Shown: piece after piece, positions 23,889-36,971 of the stretch
Layout: each line of letters begins with the position of its first letter
How positions within the stretch are numbered: position 1 is the first letter of the stretch
Source: Strigops habroptila
Lineage: Eukaryota; Chordata; Aves; Psittaciformes; Psittacidae
Assembly: GCF_004027225.2 (NCBI RefSeq)
Contig: NC_046360.1
Location: 2,530,001-2,594,000, forward strand
Direction: 5' to 3'
Length of the DNA stretch: 64,000 nucleotides
Notes under the pieces: model-generated
Seen by the model: the letters and a program-made list of their open reading frames with translations, nothing else
Told to the model about the DNA's origin: nothing
Database searches by the model: none
Position numbers and translations under genes: made by a program

Positions 23889-24306
23889 AGAGAACTCAGA
23901 TGTCACCTTGGAACATGTGAAAGTCAATCACAGATTGAAGGGTCCCAAATTTTTCACTGTGGGATACTGGGAAACAGCTGAAATAAGCCTGTGATTCCAT
24001 TTTTCAAACAGGATTGCTTTACAAATCAGGTCAGTTCCAAGTATCTGAAAGGCCTTGATCTTGTTGGTAACTTACCATGTTTGTAATGCTCATGGGTTCA
24101 ATTGTTTAAATGTTTAACTATGCAAATGTGAAAATGGCTATCAAGGATAGCTGGTTGTTAATAGTCTCTCTGCTGGGAGGGTTCTACCACTCGTGTTTGT
24201 GACAGCTCTCTTAACTTAGAGGCTAACTAGGTATCAGCCAAAGATGTATTTAAAAGTCACTATTTTTAACTTGTGAAGTGAATGATGTCTGTTAGGAAGT
24301 ACCTTT

Positions 24307-24363
24307 ATTAAACTGCGCAAAAGCATCTTCTTGTGCGTGTGCCTGTTTGGATAAGAGATTAAA
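24307..24363 (+). promoter_or_regulatory. DIABLO: DIABLO polyadenylation signals (two ATTAAA)
   Basis: ATTAAA occurs at 24307-24312 and 24358-24363, about 420-475 bases after the stop, with a GT-rich stretch (TGTGCGTGTGCCTG) between them that would serve the first as a downstream element. Confidence 0.55.
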
Positions 24364-26505
24364 CACTGTTTTCTGTTGGAACTGTAACAGAGCTGAGTGA
24401 CAGCTGCACTAAATTACACTAATTGCAATCAGGGGAAACAGTTGCTGCAGAGCTGTGGAGTTCCCCAGGTTGCTCTTAGTGAAGTTCTGCAGCTCAGTGC
24501 AACTGCTTCCACCCAGGAGTCACTGCTTGGAACGCAGCTGCCTTCCCCAGGAAGCAAAAGGAGAGCTGATTTTCAAGACCCAGTGGTTATAAATGAATTC
24601 ATTGTGGCAACTGCTGTGCACTTCTTCACAGAGCAGTGAGCAAAAGCCAGTTTTATGTGTTTGAATGCTTTCCAGCACAGGTTTCAGGAAAATAATGTTA
24701 ATTCTTTCTTTTTACAAGCCTAATGTTTCAGTGCAGGTGAAACCACAGGTGCCTTTCACTGTGCTCATTCCTAACCTGACAGCTGAATGTGAAATTTGCA
24801 ATATTAACTGTATAGATAATGGAAACTTAGAGCTGACATGGCTTTGTGGGATAGCATCCACTAGGACTTTATCGCTGCTGATTTGATTCAGTTAATCCCC
24901 ATTCACCAAGTTTTGTAAGAAAACACACGTTAATCAGGTTTTTCACCAGGAATTAGCATCTGGTGCACTACACCTGTGTTGAGGTTGCTGTTACTAAACT
25001 GGGATTTTTCCAGCTTTAGCATAAGCCTTTCTATACGTGTCTCATTTTGCTTGCCCTTTGAACAAACGCAATCTCAGTTGCACAACGCTGTACGTTTACA
25101 GATTAAGTAGCAAAGGAATTAAAAAAACACCTTTCCTTGTTCCTGCTCCTCACTGGATGCTCCTGTATCCAAGGAGGATGGCACAGTCCAGATTGCAAGC
25201 TCACAGGAAGGTGCAGGTGTCTGCTGTGCTGGTAGTCAGGAGGTCCCAACACAGCTTTGGGCTGGGGCATTAAGAAAAAACCCACTCTCAGGAGAGGATT
25301 ATTTGCAGCAGGGGCACCACCACACCCTCAAGAGCCAAAGACAGCTCCAGCTCAGCCTCTAACCACAACTGCAGTCGAAGAATGGCTGCCAAGCCACTGA
25401 CCCAAATGCATGTACAAGTTGTGTTCCTTTCAGGATGCCACAGTAACTACGCGGATGCTTGCATGGCACAGTACAGATGAGCGCTGCTACAGGAGCCTGC
25501 AAAGCAACTCTCTCCCTTTCAGAGCCTGCTCCCAGCCCCTTGTTGCCCCACTTGTTAGCCTGTATGCCCTGCTCTTACTTCCCAAGACACAGGCTGTACC
25601 CACACACATCAAACCTTCAGACGTGACAGGAATCAGTTCAGTCAAGTCAAAAAGGGCCTGAGAAGCATGACTGGCTCCCTATCGCCTCCAAACTGGAGTG
25701 GAAAGAGTCCCACGCTTTATTAGGAAGCGAGAGTTGCCTGTTGGGGGCTAGCCCATACAGCAAAGCCCACAACAGACATGACATCATGCTCTACGTTATG
25801 TTACTGAGTTTGCATTTGGAATCGATGAGTGGATCAGAAAGATGCTGCTGCAGCAGTTTGCAGGGTACCATGGTACCCGCTCTGCCCAGCCTCTTCTCTG
25901 GAACAAGCAACAGTGCCCAGAAACGCAGGTTTGCTGCTGATACTCAGCCTTGTTTACAAAGCCAGCATCATCTGAAACTACATGTAGCCAATTCCTCAGG
26001 TACAGCTAATACAGCTATTAATCCCTGTTAGGGCTGCAGTGAGCAGACACAGCAGCAGCTTGTGCCAGACCACAGAGAGGATGGACACACAGAGGCTCAC
26101 CCCTCGGAAAAGCATTTTCAGGCAAACACTCACATCTGGCACAGAAACAAACTCCTGCCATGGGAGGCTGGGTCGTGCCATAGGGCTAAGCCAGAACTAT
26201 ACCCAGTGCTTTAGGAAGCCAAAGCAGCAAGAACGGCCAGGAGTCCCTCAATCCCAAGGTCACACAGCATCACATGGCCCTGCCGGAAGGCAGCACAGGC
26301 AGCCTGCCCCAAGAGCACACCCTCAGTCTCTCTGTAGCACAAGCAAGGACCTGGAAGTGCTTCCCAGGCACCTCCGAAAGCTCCAGCTCACATCTGGTGG
26401 GCAGTGAACGTGGGGCAGCAGGCACCAGAGACAGCAATGACAACAGCACAACACAAATTGCTCTGATTTGGGTAATCACACACTTCCTCTCTACCTGCTA
26501 CCTTT

Positions 26506-26610
26506 ATCACAGAATCACATACTGATTTGGGCTGGAAGGGACCTCAAAGGTCATCCAGTCCCTGCCACAGACACCTTCCACTATACCAGGATGCTCAAAG
26601 TCCAGGCTGC
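26506..26610 (-). mobile_element. CR1 LINE 3' end fragment
   Basis: On the + strand this reads TCACAGAATCAC...GGGCTGGAAGGGACCTCAAA, then GGTCATCCAGTCCCTGCC, the reverse complement of a CR1 3' terminus. It is a short 5'-truncated copy lying in or just beyond the B3GNT4 3' UTR. Confidence 0.85.
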
Positions 26611-26907
26611 TTCCTGCTCACACACAGCACAGCAACTTCAGATCTAGCAGCTACACATCCTGAAGCCAATAAACTTCACAGAAGTATCACCAAATCTTAG
26701 TTTCATATTTGATCTTTCCTCAAATCAGCAATTCCAGCACACTCACAGATCAATCATTCCTGTTTCAATGCATCTTATCTGGACAGGGCAGCTGCTCACA
26801 GGAAAGCAAGTGGCAAGTATCCATTTCCACAGAACCTTATCATCTTTAGTAGCAATGACTCCTTAATGCAAATACCCAGCATGTGAAAACACTTTTCAAA
26901 ACTCTAT

Positions 26908-26913
26908 TTTATT
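26908..26913 (-). promoter_or_regulatory. B3GNT4: Possible B3GNT4 polyadenylation signal
   Basis: TTTATT on the + strand (AATAAA on the minus strand) lies about 750 bases beyond the B3GNT4 stop codon. Other sites may be used. Confidence 0.35.
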
Positions 26914-27662
26914 TATACCCAACATTACAACAAACACCACAAATACACCTCCCACACCACATGAAAAGCTACAGCCACTCTACCTACCACTGTGATTATT
27001 CAAGACATATTACTCCTCTCGAGCTCAATCAGATCAGAAAAGTGTTTGTGCAAATGCTTCCAGTGCAAGTAAAAATTAACTTCTGTAAAATCCAAAGGGC
27101 TTGAGTGGGAGCCCCGTCAGTGCCTTGGATCACCCTGCTGTGTAACACGCTTCTAAGGCTTTTTCTTCCCCACTCCATTCCCTTTCTCCTGTTCCACAGG
27201 TCCTGTGGGATTGCTGGCCTGGGACAGCAGCAGACCCAGCAGCACACACCAACCTTTCTTCCACTCCTTCAAGTCATTTCAAGTGCTGTGTCACTCATTA
27301 GTCACTATGAGCTTCCCTACAGGAAGCTGATCTGTGGCCAGCCACCGGTGTTGGGGAACCTCCATAGCAGGTGGCCCCTCACTCACGTCCCTGTGGCAGC
27401 TGTGACTTTCCCCAGCTCCAGCATGGCTGGGAGGAACCAAGCCGAGCCCCTGATCCATGTCCCACCAAACTACCAGCCCCATCCCCACCATGTGACAACT
27501 CAACTGCTGCTGTAACCCACTGACAGAAGACAACTTCCTGCAAACAAACCCCATGGCTCCAGTCTGTTAGTCAAGGACACGTCTCTACCACAACCTGATT
27601 TTTAGTTTAAAAGTACCCTGTATCTGTCACCAGTCACAATCCTGCTGTGCTCGTCAGTAGCT

Positions 27663-28772
27663 TCATTTCCAACCCCTTCCATAGTTGTGTGTTATGGACA
27701 CTGCACACCTGATGCTGTTGTCTTTTACCAGCGTCCACATGATCCACATCTCAGTTGGGTTTAGTCTGTGCACAACCATCAGTCCTTTGTATAAGCATGG
27801 ATCAAAAGGATTGAAAGGTCTCTGGATCCCAAAAGTCTTAAAGCCAGCGTGGTTCTTTGGGGTCACTGCCATCTTCGCCAGGCACATTCCCACAAAGACA
27901 TCATCTATTGGGAAGAGCTCCATGCCCTCTGCGGTGCTCTGGAGGCGGTGCACTGTCTCTCTAGACATGACATAGCCCCCTCCACCCGCATAGAGAGGAT
28001 AAAAGGTGGCTGTGTACATGGACTCTGGAATAAAGTATTTGACCTTGCTGTTCCTGATGGGCCGGGCATTGGCAATTACATCCCCAACAAAGAGATCCTG
28101 TTCAGGGTCCAGCTCATGGAGGAACTCAACAATGTTGTAAGTGTTAACGAAGACATCATCGTCGCCCTTCAGCACAAACCTGGCGTGCAGGCAGTCCTCC
28201 ACGAACCAGCGAAGGAAATGCAGCTCCTTAAGGGTCAAGTTGTAGAAGTTGTCAACAAAATCCCACTGCAAGATGTCATCAAACTCCTGGCTCTCATAAG
28301 CCAGCAGCTGGTGCAGGGGCTGTACCTGGCTTTTGGCCTCCGAGCGCCCTAGAAGGAATACCAGCCTGACACGCTTGCCACCGATGGAGACATCCTTCCC
28401 CCACGTGTTCCTGATTGCAACCCGCCGGTCCACATTGATCGGGGAAGACTTGATGGCCAGCAAGAGGAACACCTCTTTGCTACACCTGGAAGGCTTCCGC
28501 AGGACCGAGAAGTTCCGACAGTGCTTGTATGTTAAGAACACACGGTGAAACTCCGGGAGGGTGAGAGAAGAATTGGCAAGGGCCAGGTTTGGCAAACACT
28601 CACTAGGTTCAGCATTGTCCAGAACCACAGACTGGGCTTTGGGAGTTGGTACATCCACTTTCTCGTCCGCTGATGATGCCGACAGCTTTGCCTCTTTCTT
28701 CAAGTAAAGAAAACACGCCAGCAGTGTGATTGAGAAGGTGTAAAGCACGAGGGTCTTCATCCTGGGGTACAT
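27663..28772 (-). CDS. B3GNT4: B3GNT4, beta-1,3-N-acetylglucosaminyltransferase
   Basis: A Golgi type II glycosyltransferase (family GT31) that adds beta-1,3-GlcNAc in poly-N-acetyllactosamine synthesis. The coding sequence is one exon of 369 residues (human 378). A membrane anchor spans about residues 8-24. GT31 motifs follow: [12 protein letters not shown] (114-125), [22 protein letters not shown] with the metal-binding DDD at 204-206, [16 protein letters not shown] (261-270), and [29 protein letters not shown] and LVVHRL near the end resemble B3GNT4 more than other family members, and the syntenic place agrees. The ATG at 28772 follows a CCGCGCAG acceptor, so the coding exon starts at 28789. 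A CpG-rich 5' noncoding exon probably ends at the donor CCTG/GTGAGT (29043). In-frame codons above 28772 start with GTG only. Confidence 0.95.
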   Translation of the reverse strand: MYPRMKTLVLYTFSITLLACFLYLKKEAKLSASSADEKVDVPTPKAQSVVLDNAEPSECLPNLALANSSLTLPEFHRVFLTYKHCRNFSVLRKPSRCSKEVFLLLAIKSSPINVDRRVAIRNTWGKDVSIGGKRVRLVFLLGRSEAKSQVQPLHQLLAYESQEFDDILQWDFVDNFYNLTLKELHFLRWFVEDCLHARFVLKGDDDVFVNTYNIVEFLHELDPEQDLFVGDVIANARPIRNSKVKYFIPESMYTATFYPLYAGGGGYVMSRETVHRLQSTAEGMELFPIDDVFVGMCLAKMAVTPKNHAGFKTFGIQRPFNPFDPCLYKGLMVVHRLNPTEMWIMWTLVKDNSIRCAVSITHNYGRGWK

Positions 28773-28799
28773 GGTGCAGAACGCAGCCCCTGCGCGGCA

Positions 28800-29140
28800 C
28801 ACACAGACAAGCCGGTATCAATGAACCCGCACACTCGCACTTTCCGCTTGCGCCCGCCGCTCGCAGGGACGCGCTCCGGGCTGGTTTCGGGTCCCTCCAA
28901 GCGCTGCCGGGGAACACGGGGGCGCTGCGGCCGCTCTGGAGCACCGGCACCGGGACCCGCCCGGCCGCGCACACCGGCCTCGGAGCCCAGCGCTGCCGGT
29001 GCAGCCCCCGCCCCGCTCTGCGGAGCCGCCGCCGAGACTCACCAGGAGCCGCTGCCGCGCTCGCGCCGCCCGGGAGCCCCGCTCCGCCCCGCGCCGGCCC
29101 GGCCCGGCCCGCCCCGGGGCGGGGTGGGGCGTGCACCGAG
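28800..29140 (-). promoter_or_regulatory. B3GNT4: B3GNT4 CpG-rich promoter and 5' noncoding exon
   Basis: This stretch is very GC-rich and dense in CpG. It contains Sp1-type GGGGCGGGG boxes at about 29112-29125 and a donor on the minus strand at 29043/29042. It is consistent with a CpG-island promoter and an untranslated first exon. Confidence 0.6.
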
Positions 29141-29150
29141 CACCGGGCAC

Positions 29151-29609
29151 TGCACACCGCGAACTGCACACCCCGCACTCATTGCACACCCTGCACTCAT
29201 TGCACACCCCGCACTGCACACCCTGCACTAATTGCACACCCCGCACTCATTGCACACCCCGCACTGCACACCCTGCACTCATTGCACACCCCGCACTCAA
29301 TGCACACCGCGCACTACACACCCCGCATTCATTGCACACCTCGCACTGCACACCCCGCACTCATTGCACACCCCGCACTAAACAACTACCCACTGCACAC
29401 CCCACACTGCAGAGCCTGCAGTGATCAACCACCCACCGCACAGTCCACACTGAACCACCACCCAGTGCACACCCACCCATTGCACACCCTGCACTGAATA
29501 ATCACCCATTGCACAGCCTGCACGGAACAACCCTGTGTTCCACACGCACCCATTGCACACCCCACACTACACCCCTCGCATTGCACACCCCACCCCGCAC
29601 ACCACACGC
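29151..29609. repeat. Minisatellite of TGCACACCCCGCAC-type units
   Basis: Tandem units of mainly 14 bases (TGCACACCCCGCAC) and 18 bases (the same with CATT or AATT added) run unbroken to about 29390, then decay into scattered related units to about 29609. All three frames stay open for long distances because of the repetition, producing spurious His/Thr/Cys-rich open frames. The array lies directly upstream of the B3GNT4 promoter. Confidence 0.9.
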
Positions 29610-32010
29610 CCGCCCCTGCGTGCTGCAGCTCCTGCAGAAGCTCAACAGCAGCCCCAGACAACCACAGACAACCACAACCCCGTGGGCATCTCCTGGCTCT
29701 GGCGATTCAGCTAAACCAGGCTCCATGTGCCGTCCCCACAGGGTTTATTTCCCACTCACTCTTCCACTGCTGACAGGTCACTGAGTGCTCCCCACCGCCG
29801 TGGCCATGCTCTCCTGGCTCTGGGTACCGGCTGCTGGGGGCCACCGAAGCAGCTGCATCTGGAACTGAACCGTCAGTGGCACCGGCTGCAGCCCTTGACC
29901 CTCCACCAGTACACTGGAGCCTTTCTTTTTGATTTTTCCTGTGGAAAGATGTAAATATGTCACTGACAGTAAATCATCCTCAGAGCAGCAGTGCGCAGCG
30001 GGGAATGCCCCTGCCTGGACTTCTGGGCCTTGGGGGGAAATCTATTTGAATATGGCTTTGAGTAAGAAGCCCAAAAAGCATCTTTAAGCAGGCAATTGAT
30101 GGGGTGCAATCTTGCTTTTTGCTGTTAAATTCCACTGTAATTCCTAGGAAATAAGATGCAGAAATAAATCATTTCAAGGATCCTGGAAAATCAAACATGG
30201 GATAAAATGAGACCCACGTGAGATTACTTCCGAAGACATGCTTCAATGTCCGGGCATATTGTTCGCTTGAGACAAAGCTTGCTGCCTTTCCTCTTTGAGC
30301 TGCCTGGAAGGGATCCCAATTCCTCTGAGAGGACTTATTATTTGTGTGCATTTACTGCCCGAGGGATGCAAATCAGCCCCAGCTCCCGGCTGCGAGTGCT
30401 GGTCCTTATGCAGCCTGGCTGGATGCGCGGCCGCAGCGGTGCGAGGGCTGGGACCCGGCCCCAGTGCCCCGCAGCGTGGCCATGGCCACAGCTCCAAGGT
30501 GGTCTGTGGTAGCCAGGTGATGAGCAAGTGCCAAACGGTGCAGTGTGTGACTCATGGAGCAGCCATGGGCTCCCACAGCCACAATCAGGGTGGCTTTGTG
30601 AGTGACAGCAGAGCGCACACCATGGGATACTGCTGGCACTGGGTGTCACAAGCCGGGGGAGGCAGCTGGTTTGTAGGCACTGTCTGTTTGAAATAGCACT
30701 CGGTGGCCGTGCTCCAGCCAGTCTCCCCCTGCACAGGCATAAGGGGACACCAAATTAAGTGCGAGCCTCTTATCACTCTGGGTTTCCTGTGTCAGCGGCA
30801 GCTTTCCATGCACCCAACACCCCCCCGCCAGCCTCACAATCCCCTGCAGAAAGGGTTTGTTCTTGGTCAGGCTGAAAGAAAGACCTGAAGACCTCCTGCA
30901 TGCACACAGACCACAGGCACTGGGGGTGGAAAGGAAGTAGAAAACATCACTGCTCAATTTCAGCCGTTTGACAGCAGCTCCCTGTCATTATACTGCAAAT
31001 ACACATTTTCTTATGGGGAACAATGATTCAGAGAGTATTACCTTCTTTTCAGGTAGCTGGGGAGGCCATTGGGCTTCTTTGAGTGCAGGCACAGACTAGA
31101 ACTCTGAGTCCTTTGGCTCTCAGATGCTCCCCAAAGATGGGTAACAAGTCACAGAAAAGCAGCCTGGGTTGGCTTTGGGGAAGGGGTTAATTACACCCTT
31201 AAATTAGTGATTAAATCTGATGCCAGAGCAGGGGGACACAGGAGGCCTTACTAGCTCCATGCTCTCCTTGACCCATGAGCAGCTTTTCACCATTGCCCTC
31301 CCCCACTTCCTCCTGCTCTTGCATTAGCCCTCTGATGTGCTGGCACTGCTATTTTTGTAGTCAAAACAAGATTGCTGGAAAAATAACCTGCAAGAGGCAG
31401 TGTTTTAGGTTTGTCCCCGCAGATTAAGCAACACTGCTGGCTGAGCAGACACTGAGCACTGAGGAGACAGGGACAACCCTCAGGGGTCGGGATGGTCTTT
31501 TCATGGGTGACAGCAGACTGGGGTCTGCTCCCAGCTCCACCATGGGGCACCTGGGGCTTCTCTGTGCATCTCATCTCTAAACCAGAAAGAACAATAATCC
31601 CCTTTGCAAAGTGTTGTGAGATGTGAGTTGGAAATGGATGAGGACCTTATTATGCATCCCAGACAGCACTCACCCCAGCTGCCCGTGCCAGCCCTCACCA
31701 CCAGCCACATTTGGCAGCCAACACAGTGGGCACCACATCTCTCACCCAAGAGAGATTTGCTTTGCCCTTCTCTCTTGGCACTCGGAGCCTGTAGGTGTGT
31801 GTCACTCCAGGACTGCCAGCAGCCCACCCTTGGTGCTTGTTCACACTTTGACGCAACGTGTCCGGATGTGTGTCAAACCTTGCAGCCCCACAGTCAATAA
31901 ATGTGTTCACAGGCTGGAGGTCAGGATGTGAGTAAGCGCCCTGCTTGCAGAGCTGGCAGGGTGCTGAGACCAGCCTCTGGGCTGGGCACTGCTGCTGTTT
32001 GCTCTCACAC
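29610..32010. other. B3GNT4-LRRC43 intergenic region
   Basis: No exon with consistent splice signals or protein resemblance was found. The right end should contain the LRRC43 3' UTR, although I saw no clear AATAAA on the minus strand close to the stop. Confidence 0.45.
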
Positions 32011-35000
32011 TCACCACCCTCTGCCCAGCCAGCTCCATTCTCTGTCACCTTTGGCAGATGTTGAAGCTTTCCGTTTGGCCTGACTTTTACTCTCTGCTTT
32101 TGGGTTTTTGCTCTTGTCTTTGCTTTTCTTCTTGTCCTGTGGAGAGAGCTGTTTCCATAGTTAGGCTGTGATGAAACTCACTGCCCGCATTCAGTCCTGT
32201 GACTGCCATCACCATCTGGGTTCGGTCACGGGGATTTAAAGGGCAGAGGAAAGAAGCGAGGGGAAGCACATGCACAGCGGAGGGGATGTTCAGAGAAGAG
32301 AATCCAAGAAATAGAAAGTGTGAGTTGGGGTGTGTTGCCATGCTGAGAGAGCATCAGAGGAAGCACGAGGGGTTGCTTTCATATTCTCAAGTGGAAAAAT
32401 AAACTCATCTATTTTCCTAGGCCCAGAAAAAGTAGCAGTACTTATTGCTAATATCAACAGTAAGTAAGGATACCAGCAGTGATGGATGATGCTCAGGCAG
32501 GGCTATTTCAGCCCCATTTTATGGAGAGGAGAACTGAGGGATGCATGGGAGGGATGTCCAGGCCAGGATATGCTGAACCCCAGCCTGCAGCACTGCCCAT
32601 CCCTGGCAGCTCTGCCTCACGTGCCCCGGGACACACTCCTTACCTTCTCCTCCACACTTGGTGGCTGAGGTGGTTGTTCAGTGATCAGGATCCCAAAGTC
32701 ACACAGAGTTGTCACCAGGTCCTCAGTGGCCAGCAGAGCCTCCAGGGTCACCTTCCTGGTGCCCAGGGTCCTCCGAATGGGAGGGTCACTGCGGAGTTCA
32801 CATGACTTTTCCTTCTTCTTTTTCTGCTTGTCCTTGCGTGCAGGACCCTGCAGGGCACCAGTGCAGGGATAAGCCTCAGTGGAGGGCTGGGGTCCCTTTA
32901 TCAGACAGCAAACCCCAATCCAGCCCCTTGCCCACCACTGCATCCAGAGCAAGATGTGTGTAGAACTGCTGCTGCCTTCCTCCCATAGCAAGGGGGTACT
33001 TTGGTGAGAGGTCTGGGATGGAGGAGAGATTCTCTGACACACCAAAGTGATCCAGGAGAAGGGTCCTTGTTCCCCCACCATCACTTTGCAACTTGGGTGT
33101 TATTCGGGCATCGTGCTCTCCCAGCACCTACCTTGGCACCGTCCATCTGCTGCCCTCGTCCTGCTTTCTTATTTGTGTCTGTGTTTTCTTCTGGATCAGC
33201 TTCAACAGGCCATGAGAGCACCTGCCCGGAGAGAGGAGCTGGTGCTGCAGGGACTGGGACACCCGAGGACCCTGGTCCAGGGTCACTGCCATCCCGGGCT
33301 GCATCCCAGAGGGAACACAACACCACTGCTGGGCCTCCCACCAGCTCCTTCCCCTTTCATCCACCTTTGCTACACGCTCACCTTCTCCTCCACAACAGAG
33401 ACAATCGTTCCAGCCGCCAGGTAGGACTTCAGCCTCATTAAGTCCTTAACAATATGCTCCTTCCTGTAGCTGTAGTCGATGGTATCTTCCCAGGGCTTTC
33501 CAGGGGTGACAAACACCTTTGCTGTGCAGGACACAAAAAACCTTTGAGAAAGCTATCCTTCCTGAGGACAGAAGGACCCCCAGGACACAACCTGTGCCAA
33601 TTCATTATCCAACAGCCCCAGTAACAGCCCAGCTGCAGCCAACACTACAAGGGACAACCTGATGCCACCATATGCCAGGAAGAGCCATAAACCTGCCCTG
33701 AGCAGTGGGGCAGGAGATCTAGAATTCCTCCTTACCAGAGCTGGCCTTGGGCTCCTCTGTGGCTGCAGGGTCCTGCTGGCTCTTTGTTTCTCCCGTGTCC
33801 TGAGCAGAGCTGTCCGCGTCCAAGGTGGCCACCTCAGGACTCTGATGGATTTTTGTCACCTGGAACAGAGGTGGATCTCTTAGCAGGGCATGTCTGGTTT
33901 GCATCAGGACCAGGGAGCAGAGCTCTGCATGTGGGAGGTGAAGTGCCCCTTTGCTGTAACCTGCCACTACCTGTTGCTGTCGGGAGCTCTATTAAGCACA
34001 AACCTCAGTGCTGCTGCCGTTGTCAAGCTCCTCTCCCTCCACAAACTCATATGTCACACAGTAGCTGTAGGTGATCACTGGAAAGCCGGAGTCATCCGCC
34101 AGCTGCTGAAGAGTGCTGGGATCAGGGACTCCTTTCATGTCCCCAACACTCACAACCACTCGTGCTTCACTCCTCATTAGCTCTAAAAGGAAGACAATCT
34201 TGCTATGAAGCTGCAGCGTGCTCCTTCCAGAGGGAGGGCAGTACAGAGCAAGTGTAAATCGGTGATTTACACTGAAATCACCGGTGGAAATCAGGCGAGG
34301 AAGTGTCCCACCACCTGGCATCCCTCCCTGCCACCTTGTGCTAACGCTGTGACAAGCCACTGCCACGTGGGGTCACTCCAAAGCCACACAAACATCTCTT
34401 GCCTTGGTTGCTTTGCCTCCCTGGTTAACACTGTAAGACTCCAAAGAGCACATCCAGTGCATAAAGTCATTGAGCAGTGGCCATCAAGAGGGGTTTCCTA
34501 CCGCCGGGGTGTCCCCAGCCCCCTGCTCTTGTCCCACCTGGGGATGTGCCATGCTGCAGAGGTGGCAACGCTTTGTGTGGGCAGTGCAGTACCCATGTGA
34601 GCATCTTCCCTAGGGGAGATGTTCCTCTTTCAGCAGCTGGAGAGGAAAACACAGTCTGAAACCAGACAGTGTCTAGAAAGCAAAGATGGGGGCAGAGTGT
34701 GACACCAAACCAGTGCTAGGACTAGACTGTTCTTGCAACCTTTGAACCTGACTAAGGCTAAAACTACTTCGAGTGTAATCACACTGCTGCAGGGTTCTCT
34801 GCCTGTCTCCCCACTTGTACTAGTGGGGTAAAAAGGCACAGAGAAAGATCTCCATTTGAGAAGAGGCAAGAGGGAAGTCAGTACTGGGTCCAGAGTTTGC
34901 CCTGAGGACTCGTAGCTCAACCATGGTGAAACCACCTCCTGAATCATGGAGGCAGCAGAGAGAAGTTAAAGGGTCAAGACTCACCTGGCTGCCTTGCCAA

Positions 35001-36922
35001 ACCAAGGAACTGATGCCTCTCATCAAACCCTATGTGGATGTCATCGAGGACGGAGAGCTTGGGCAGGCTGTCCACAAGGAAGCCTCTGTAAGTGGGAATG
35101 AGAGCCAGCGGGTTCCCTTTGAGCACCAGGATGCGGAGCTTCTCCAGACTGGACAGTTGGGAGACCAGCCCCAGCAGATCCGTTAAGTTGTTAAAGCTCA
35201 GGTCAAGAGAGACAAGATTTGGCCTAAGGAGAGAACCCAGAGAAGAAGGTTAGGCAAAAGCATCCATAAAGCTGCTATCCTGGGTCAAAAAAGAAACAAA
35301 ATCTGCGTTTCTCCAGCACAAACTGGGCCAAACTGGGGAATCCACTGGTACAATCTCAAGAGGCCAATACCAAATTCCTGCCCCACAACTCAAACCCATG
35401 TTTCTCTAGCATCCATGAACCACTCAACTGCATCATTTGGTGATGCAGCCTAAGCTTTAGATCCTTCCCAGGGCAGACTCCCAACAGGGACTTTGGGAAG
35501 GGCATGGAAAAAGGAAGCTACCCAGGGACATGGGAACTGTGGTGGGCAGGGTGTCAAGATAGTTCCCCAGGTGATCTCCCTGTTCCACACCTTGGCCACA
35601 GACCAAGACAACTTCTGAGCATGAAACACAGGCAGAGACAAATCGCTCTGCACAGGCAGCAGACACAGAGCAAAGGAACAACCCTGCTGAAGGGCTGTAA
35701 TGTCCTAACATGGGCCACCTCGATGGCTTCAGGTCATCTGTTCACATCTGCCCTTCTCCCTTTCAGGAGCCCACCTACATCCTGTGGCATTACCAGAAGG
35801 CTGCAGTGAGGAACTTGTCCTGTGAAGGTCCGCACAGCCTGTTGTATCCCAGCCCCAAGTGCTGAAGCTCTGGAGGAGGCTGAGCACACAGGTCCTGCAG
35901 ATCAGCCACAGCATTGCAGCAGAGCTCCAGGACCTGCCCGGGACAGGGAGAACAACAAACACCCTTTGCAATGAGTTGTTCCCGACATTCCCCCAAGCTC
36001 TTTGGTTTGCACTGTGTTCCCAGATGGGACCTCCTTCCCCATCCTGCCATTGAAAGGGATTGCTCACTTACCTTCAGTGTCCGGGGCAGGTTGGCTGAGG
36101 TTATCCTACTGATGTGGTTGGCGCTGAGGATGAGCTCCTCCAGCTGCTCTAACTGCAACAGACCCTCATCAACCTCCTCCACCTGCAAAGAGTTGGGTTT
36201 GGCCAATGTGTCCCTGAGCCACCTCCTGGCCAAGGTGACAGAGACATGTAGTGTTGATCTACATGACACATGTGTAACATGGATTAGTGCAACACGCTGG
36301 GGATGGGGCAGTAGCTCTACTCCAGCAGCAATAGTGGCACCTGGGAAGTCCCAGGGATGGGGAAGGTGTCCTTTCCTCAGGACGTTTTCCCTCCCAACAG
36401 GGAGACGTGGTTTCCTGGCCTGGAGATGAGCAGCTTTACGGGTACCAGCAGATGCACTTACTCCCTTGTCAACGATCCGCAGGGACTTGAGAACCCTGAA
36501 GACGTTGGAACCACGGATGAGCTTGGGTTCCAGCACAGCCATTTCCCGCAGGTGCTGGTCCTGGGGGCTGCAGCCTGGTGGCAGGGCCCAGGGGCTGTGT
36601 TGGTCCTTCAGCAGCTCTATCAGTGCCTCAGGGCTCTCCTCACTCGGTGGCATATCCTCCTCCTGCCCGGCCGGGTCTGCCCACAGCCTCGGCTGGCCCC
36701 CACGGCGGCTCCTGCGTGTAGCAAAGCGGGACTTGTTCTGCAGAGAGGGAGAGAGCAGAGGTAGTGACAGCCCTGCAGGCCACAGACCCCCAACCACATC
36801 CCATGGCTGTGCCCCCCAGCCCCTACCCAGCTGCCCAGGCCACAGGGGAAGTCCTGCAGAGCCAGCTGCCCCAGCTGCTCCTGAAGAGCAGCAGAGACAC
36901 TGCAGGGACCGGGTGCTGCCAT
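32011..36922 (-). CDS. LRRC43: LRRC43, leucine-rich repeat protein
   Basis: LRRC43 is a leucine-rich-repeat protein expressed mainly in ciliated cells; its molecular role is unsettled. Eleven coding exons on the minus strand: 36922-36827, 36737-36462, 36182-36072, 35933-35794, 35223-34985, 34182-34004, 33859-33736, 33521-33382, 33221-33132, 32847-32644, 32136-32011. Phases agree and give about 574 residues (human 656). The N-terminus [10 protein letters not shown]...FPCGLGSW joins NKSRF, as in mammalian LRRC43. LRR cores are [52 protein letters not shown] and [21 protein letters not shown], followed by a cap ([12 protein letters not shown]). The C-terminal third is acidic then Lys-rich ([21 protein letters not shown]) and poorly conserved. 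The last exon may be longer or spliced differently, since the reading runs to the first TGA. Confidence 0.9.
32500..32545 (+). mobile_element. Possible MIR-type SINE fragment
   Basis: CCCCATTTTATGGAGAGGAG followed by AACTGAGG resembles the MIR core (CCCCATTTTACAGATGAGGA, AACTGAGG). The match is short and the flanks are not convincing. Confidence 0.3.
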
Positions 36923-36971
36923 TCAGCCCCAGCCCAGCACGGAATTCCCTGGCTCAGTGACAAGAGTCCCT

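Larger units (their letters stand above)
24364..27662. other. DIABLO-B3GNT4 convergent intergenic region
   Basis: This is the space between two convergent genes and includes the B3GNT4 3' UTR on the right. The only repeat I recognise is the CR1 fragment at 26506-26610. The open frames are short, lack coding composition and resemble no known protein. Confidence 0.5.

Noticed and set aside
28730-29497. 255-codon + strand open frame and similar His/Thr/Cys-rich frames
   Set aside because: These come from the minisatellite and the GC-rich B3GNT4 promoter; several frames on both strands are open in the same place.
31600-31930. Open frames on both strands upstream of the LRRC43 end
   Set aside because: No splice sites fit LRRC43 and no protein family is recognisable.
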